A stretch of DNA of 64,000 bases from Haladaptatus pallidirubidus (GTDB taxonomy: Archaea; Halobacteriota; Halobacteria; Halobacteriales; Haladaptataceae), in assembly GCF_020700235.1 (NCBI RefSeq), contig NZ_CP085301.1, forward strand, positions 2,852,001-2,916,000, written 5' to 3'. Every line of letters begins with the position of its first letter. Position 1 is the first letter of the stretch. This document shows, one piece after another, positions 62,638 through 64,000 of the stretch. A program made the translations under genes and the position numbers. The notes beneath the pieces are model-generated. The model searched no databases. It had not been told where the DNA came from and worked only from the letters and a program-made list of their open reading frames with translations.

Positions 62638-62982
62638 TTACGCCATCATCGCGCGACAGCTTTCCGCGCACTCCTCCAACACGTCGGCACAGACCTGACA
62701 GTGGTCGTGGTCGTGCTGGGAACACTCCTCGGCGCACTCCTCGCACGCACCGGCGCAGGCCTCCGCGAGTTGCTCGCTGTAGTTAGAGTTGCGCGCCATG
62801 AATCGGGCGTGCTGAGTGGTAAGATCGGCCACGTCACGGCAGAGACGGATACACCGCGCCATCCCTTCGCCTTCGCCCGCACACTCGTCGGCACACCACT
62901 CGCATGCTTGGGCGGCCTCGAAGCAGTTGTCGATGCAGTTCCGCTGCTCGTCGCTCAGGTGGTCGATTTCACTGAGTGCCAT
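62638..62982 (-). CDS. Cys-rich four-helix copper-binding-type protein (DUF326/Csp-like)
   Basis: A 114-residue, all-helical protein with 14 Cys in CxxxC and CxxxCxxxC arrays: NCIDNCFEAAQACEWCADEC, RCIRLCRDVAD, ACAGACEECAEEC and HCQVCADVLEECAESC. HDHDH may be a further metal site. This is the DUF326/Csp3 pattern, where Cys residues line the inside of a four-helix bundle and bind many Cu(I) ions. There is no signal peptide, so it would act in the cytosol. The 208-base gap upstream of it to thiDN is gene-free. Confidence 0.9.
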   Translation of the reverse strand: MALSEIDHLSDEQRNCIDNCFEAAQACEWCADECAGEGEGMARCIRLCRDVADLTTQHARFMARNSNYSEQLAEACAGACEECAEECSQHDHDHCQVCADVLEECAESCRAMMA

Positions 62983-63024
62983 GGTGGGATGGTCGGGTGC
63001 GTTCGAAGAGGGAACTGTGGTTGC

Positions 63025-64000
63025 TCATGCAACCGTCTTTTCCGACTCTCGAACGAACAGCCAGAGTCCGATGAGAAACGTGAGAGATGCCACGACACCA
63101 ACCGCGAGATGCCACCCTGCCAGCCAGTACGGAAGGGAGACGACGTGCCGGGCGCTGTCGAGCAGATAGCTGAAAACGGGCAGTTTGGTCGTTCCGCTTC
63201 CCACGATACCGTTCGAATCGGACGGGTCACCCGCGGGGTATTCGCCGGGGTCACGGTCCGCCTCGTAGGGAACCGTCGGCACCCGCGCGCTCCACACCAT
63301 CGCTCCGGATTCGTTCAGTTCCACGACGCGGTTGTTCCGACTGTCGGTGACGAGCGTGTTGCCGTTCGGCAGGCGGTCGGCGTCGCGGGGCCAATCGAAG
63401 TTGATTCCGCCTGCGCCGCGTGCCTGCCACGCGGTTTTCCATCGCCCCGTCGATTCGTTTCGGTGGAGTTCGACCACACGGTCGTTTTCCGAATCGGCGA
63501 CGAGAACCGCGTCATTGGAGAGCCACTGCGGGTTGTGTTGGTAGTTTAGCACGCTCGTATCGCCGTTCTCGTTTATCACTTCGACGACTCCTTTTCCGCG
63601 TTCGATGACGAGCAGTTGGTGCGCGTTGCGAACCGAGACGAGGTACCTGTTCTCCCCGATTCTGTCCACGTCGTTGATGTGGAGCCAATCGGTTCTGGTC
63701 GGGTCTGGTGGCGGGTCGTAGAAGTCGCTCGCGTTCCACTGCCACGTTTTCGTCCCGTTCGGTGCGAGCGTGAACACGCGTTCTCTGTCCATATCCGCGA
63801 TTAGCAATTCGCCGGAGGGGAGAAACTCGGCATCGTGAACTTCGCTGTCCCCGCTGGTTCGCACCGGAAACGACCATTCGAAGACGACGTGTGGGTCGGG
63901 GTCTGGGTCGATGATTCTAACTCCTGTTCGGGCACAGGGAGAGTCGTAGGGGCCACAGTCGTCGTCGCCGCGCGCCATGAACGATGCGAGAACCGAACCG
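63025..64000 (-). CDS. Membrane-anchored arylsulfotransferase-like beta-propeller, truncated at the window edge
   Basis: The frame is open to the edge. From the ATG at 63978 (MARGDDDCGPYDSPCARTG) it has 317 residues, but upstream GSVLASF in the same frame suggests the real start lies outside. Propeller blades have HDAEFLPSGELLIADM, INDVDRIGENRYLVSV, ADSENDRVVEL and LPNGNTLVTDSRNNRVVEL, the repeat type of ASST/NHL-like proteins common in haloarchaea. A C-terminal helix (LAVGVVASLTFLIGLWLFV) anchors the protein. The sulfotransferase name is by fold; no catalytic His was identified. Confidence 0.75.
   Translation of the reverse strand, partial: GSVLASFMARGDDDCGPYDSPCARTGVRIIDPDPDPHVVFEWSFPVRTSGDSEVHDAEFLPSGELLIADMDRERVFTLAPNGTKTWQWNASDFYDPPPDPTRTDWLHINDVDRIGENRYLVSVRNAHQLLVIERGKGVVEVINENGDTSVLNYQHNPQWLSNDAVLVADSENDRVVELHRNESTGRWKTAWQARGAGGINFDWPRDADRLPNGNTLVTDSRNNRVVELNESGAMVWSARVPTVPYEADRDPGEYPAGDPSDSNGIVGSGTTKLPVFSYLLDSARHVVSLPYWLAGWHLAVGVVASLTFLIGLWLFVRESEKTVA

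Noticed and set aside
1..64000. CRISPR array, integrated virus or complete insertion sequence
   Set aside because: No regularly spaced repeats, Cas, integrase or transposase frames were recognised. The 31.5-34.9 kb insertion carries no visible mobility gene.

Overview
The window is haloarchaeal chromosome. The proteins are strongly acidic, and several families are typical of Halobacteria: HTH_10 (Bat-type) regulators, a HalOD1 protein, zinc-ribbon mini-proteins, GfcR, glucose 1-dehydrogenase with a GVDGTD zinc site, UbaA, aCPSF1, NucS, ribosomal protein L15e, Rio2 kinase and ThiDN. TATA boxes are present, many genes look leaderless, and ATGA start/stop overlaps are common. Base composition and gene style recall Haladaptatus, but the genus cannot be fixed from this sequence alone. 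I recognised no rRNA, tRNA, CRISPR array or intact transposase.

Layout. 0-4.6 kb: a partial gene at the left edge, two NUDIX hydrolases, small proteins and the mRNA 3'-end nuclease aCPSF1. 4.6-8.1 kb: a minus-strand methylmalonyl-CoA operon (mutase large subunit, membrane-anchored beta-propeller, epimerase). 8.1-12.5 kb: a sugar-oxidation locus (Gfo6-type sugar dehydrogenase, a decayed alcohol dehydrogenase, glucose dehydrogenase overlapping the regulator gfcR). 12.5-18.6 kb: glutaredoxin, a PAPS-reductase-like protein, membrane proteins and MutL. 19.2-24.0 kb: a signalling block of three small proteins, including HalOD1, behind a 1322-residue PAS/GAF/HTH_10 sensor. 24-31 kb: M29 aminopeptidase, methyltransferase, AzlCD, endonuclease IV, lipoate ligase and two broken genes. 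31.4-35.1 kb: a VOC-family gene split by about 3.3 kb that carries an HTH_10 regulator and a two-gene ABC exporter. 35-41 kb: aminotransferase/Lrp, Rio2, L15e with a foldable leader, a broken HTH_10 gene and an iron-boxed binding protein. 41-49 kb: lipoproteins, an MDR reductase, a CPBP protease, UbaA, and a membrane-protein gene frameshifted at a perfect 25-bp inverted repeat. 49-58 kb: DsbA-like protein, GuaB-family enzyme, MutS, phosphoesterase, NucS and lactate permease. 58-64 kb: an Azf-like dehydrogenase, two tandem AIR-synthase-like paralogues joined to thiDN, a Cys-rich copper-binding-type protein and a truncated beta-propeller gene at the right edge.

Two themes stand out. First, gene decay is frequent: at least six loci show frameshifts, deletions or interruption, concentrated between 29 and 47 kb, while core genes beside them are intact. 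Second, DNA and nucleotide-pool maintenance genes are abundant and scattered (MutL, MutS, NucS, endonuclease IV, two NUDIX proteins). The best candidates for new biology are the split VOC gene with its regulator-exporter cargo, the folded L15e leader, the duplicated AIR-synthase genes coupled to thiamine biosynthesis, and the palindrome-associated frameshift.
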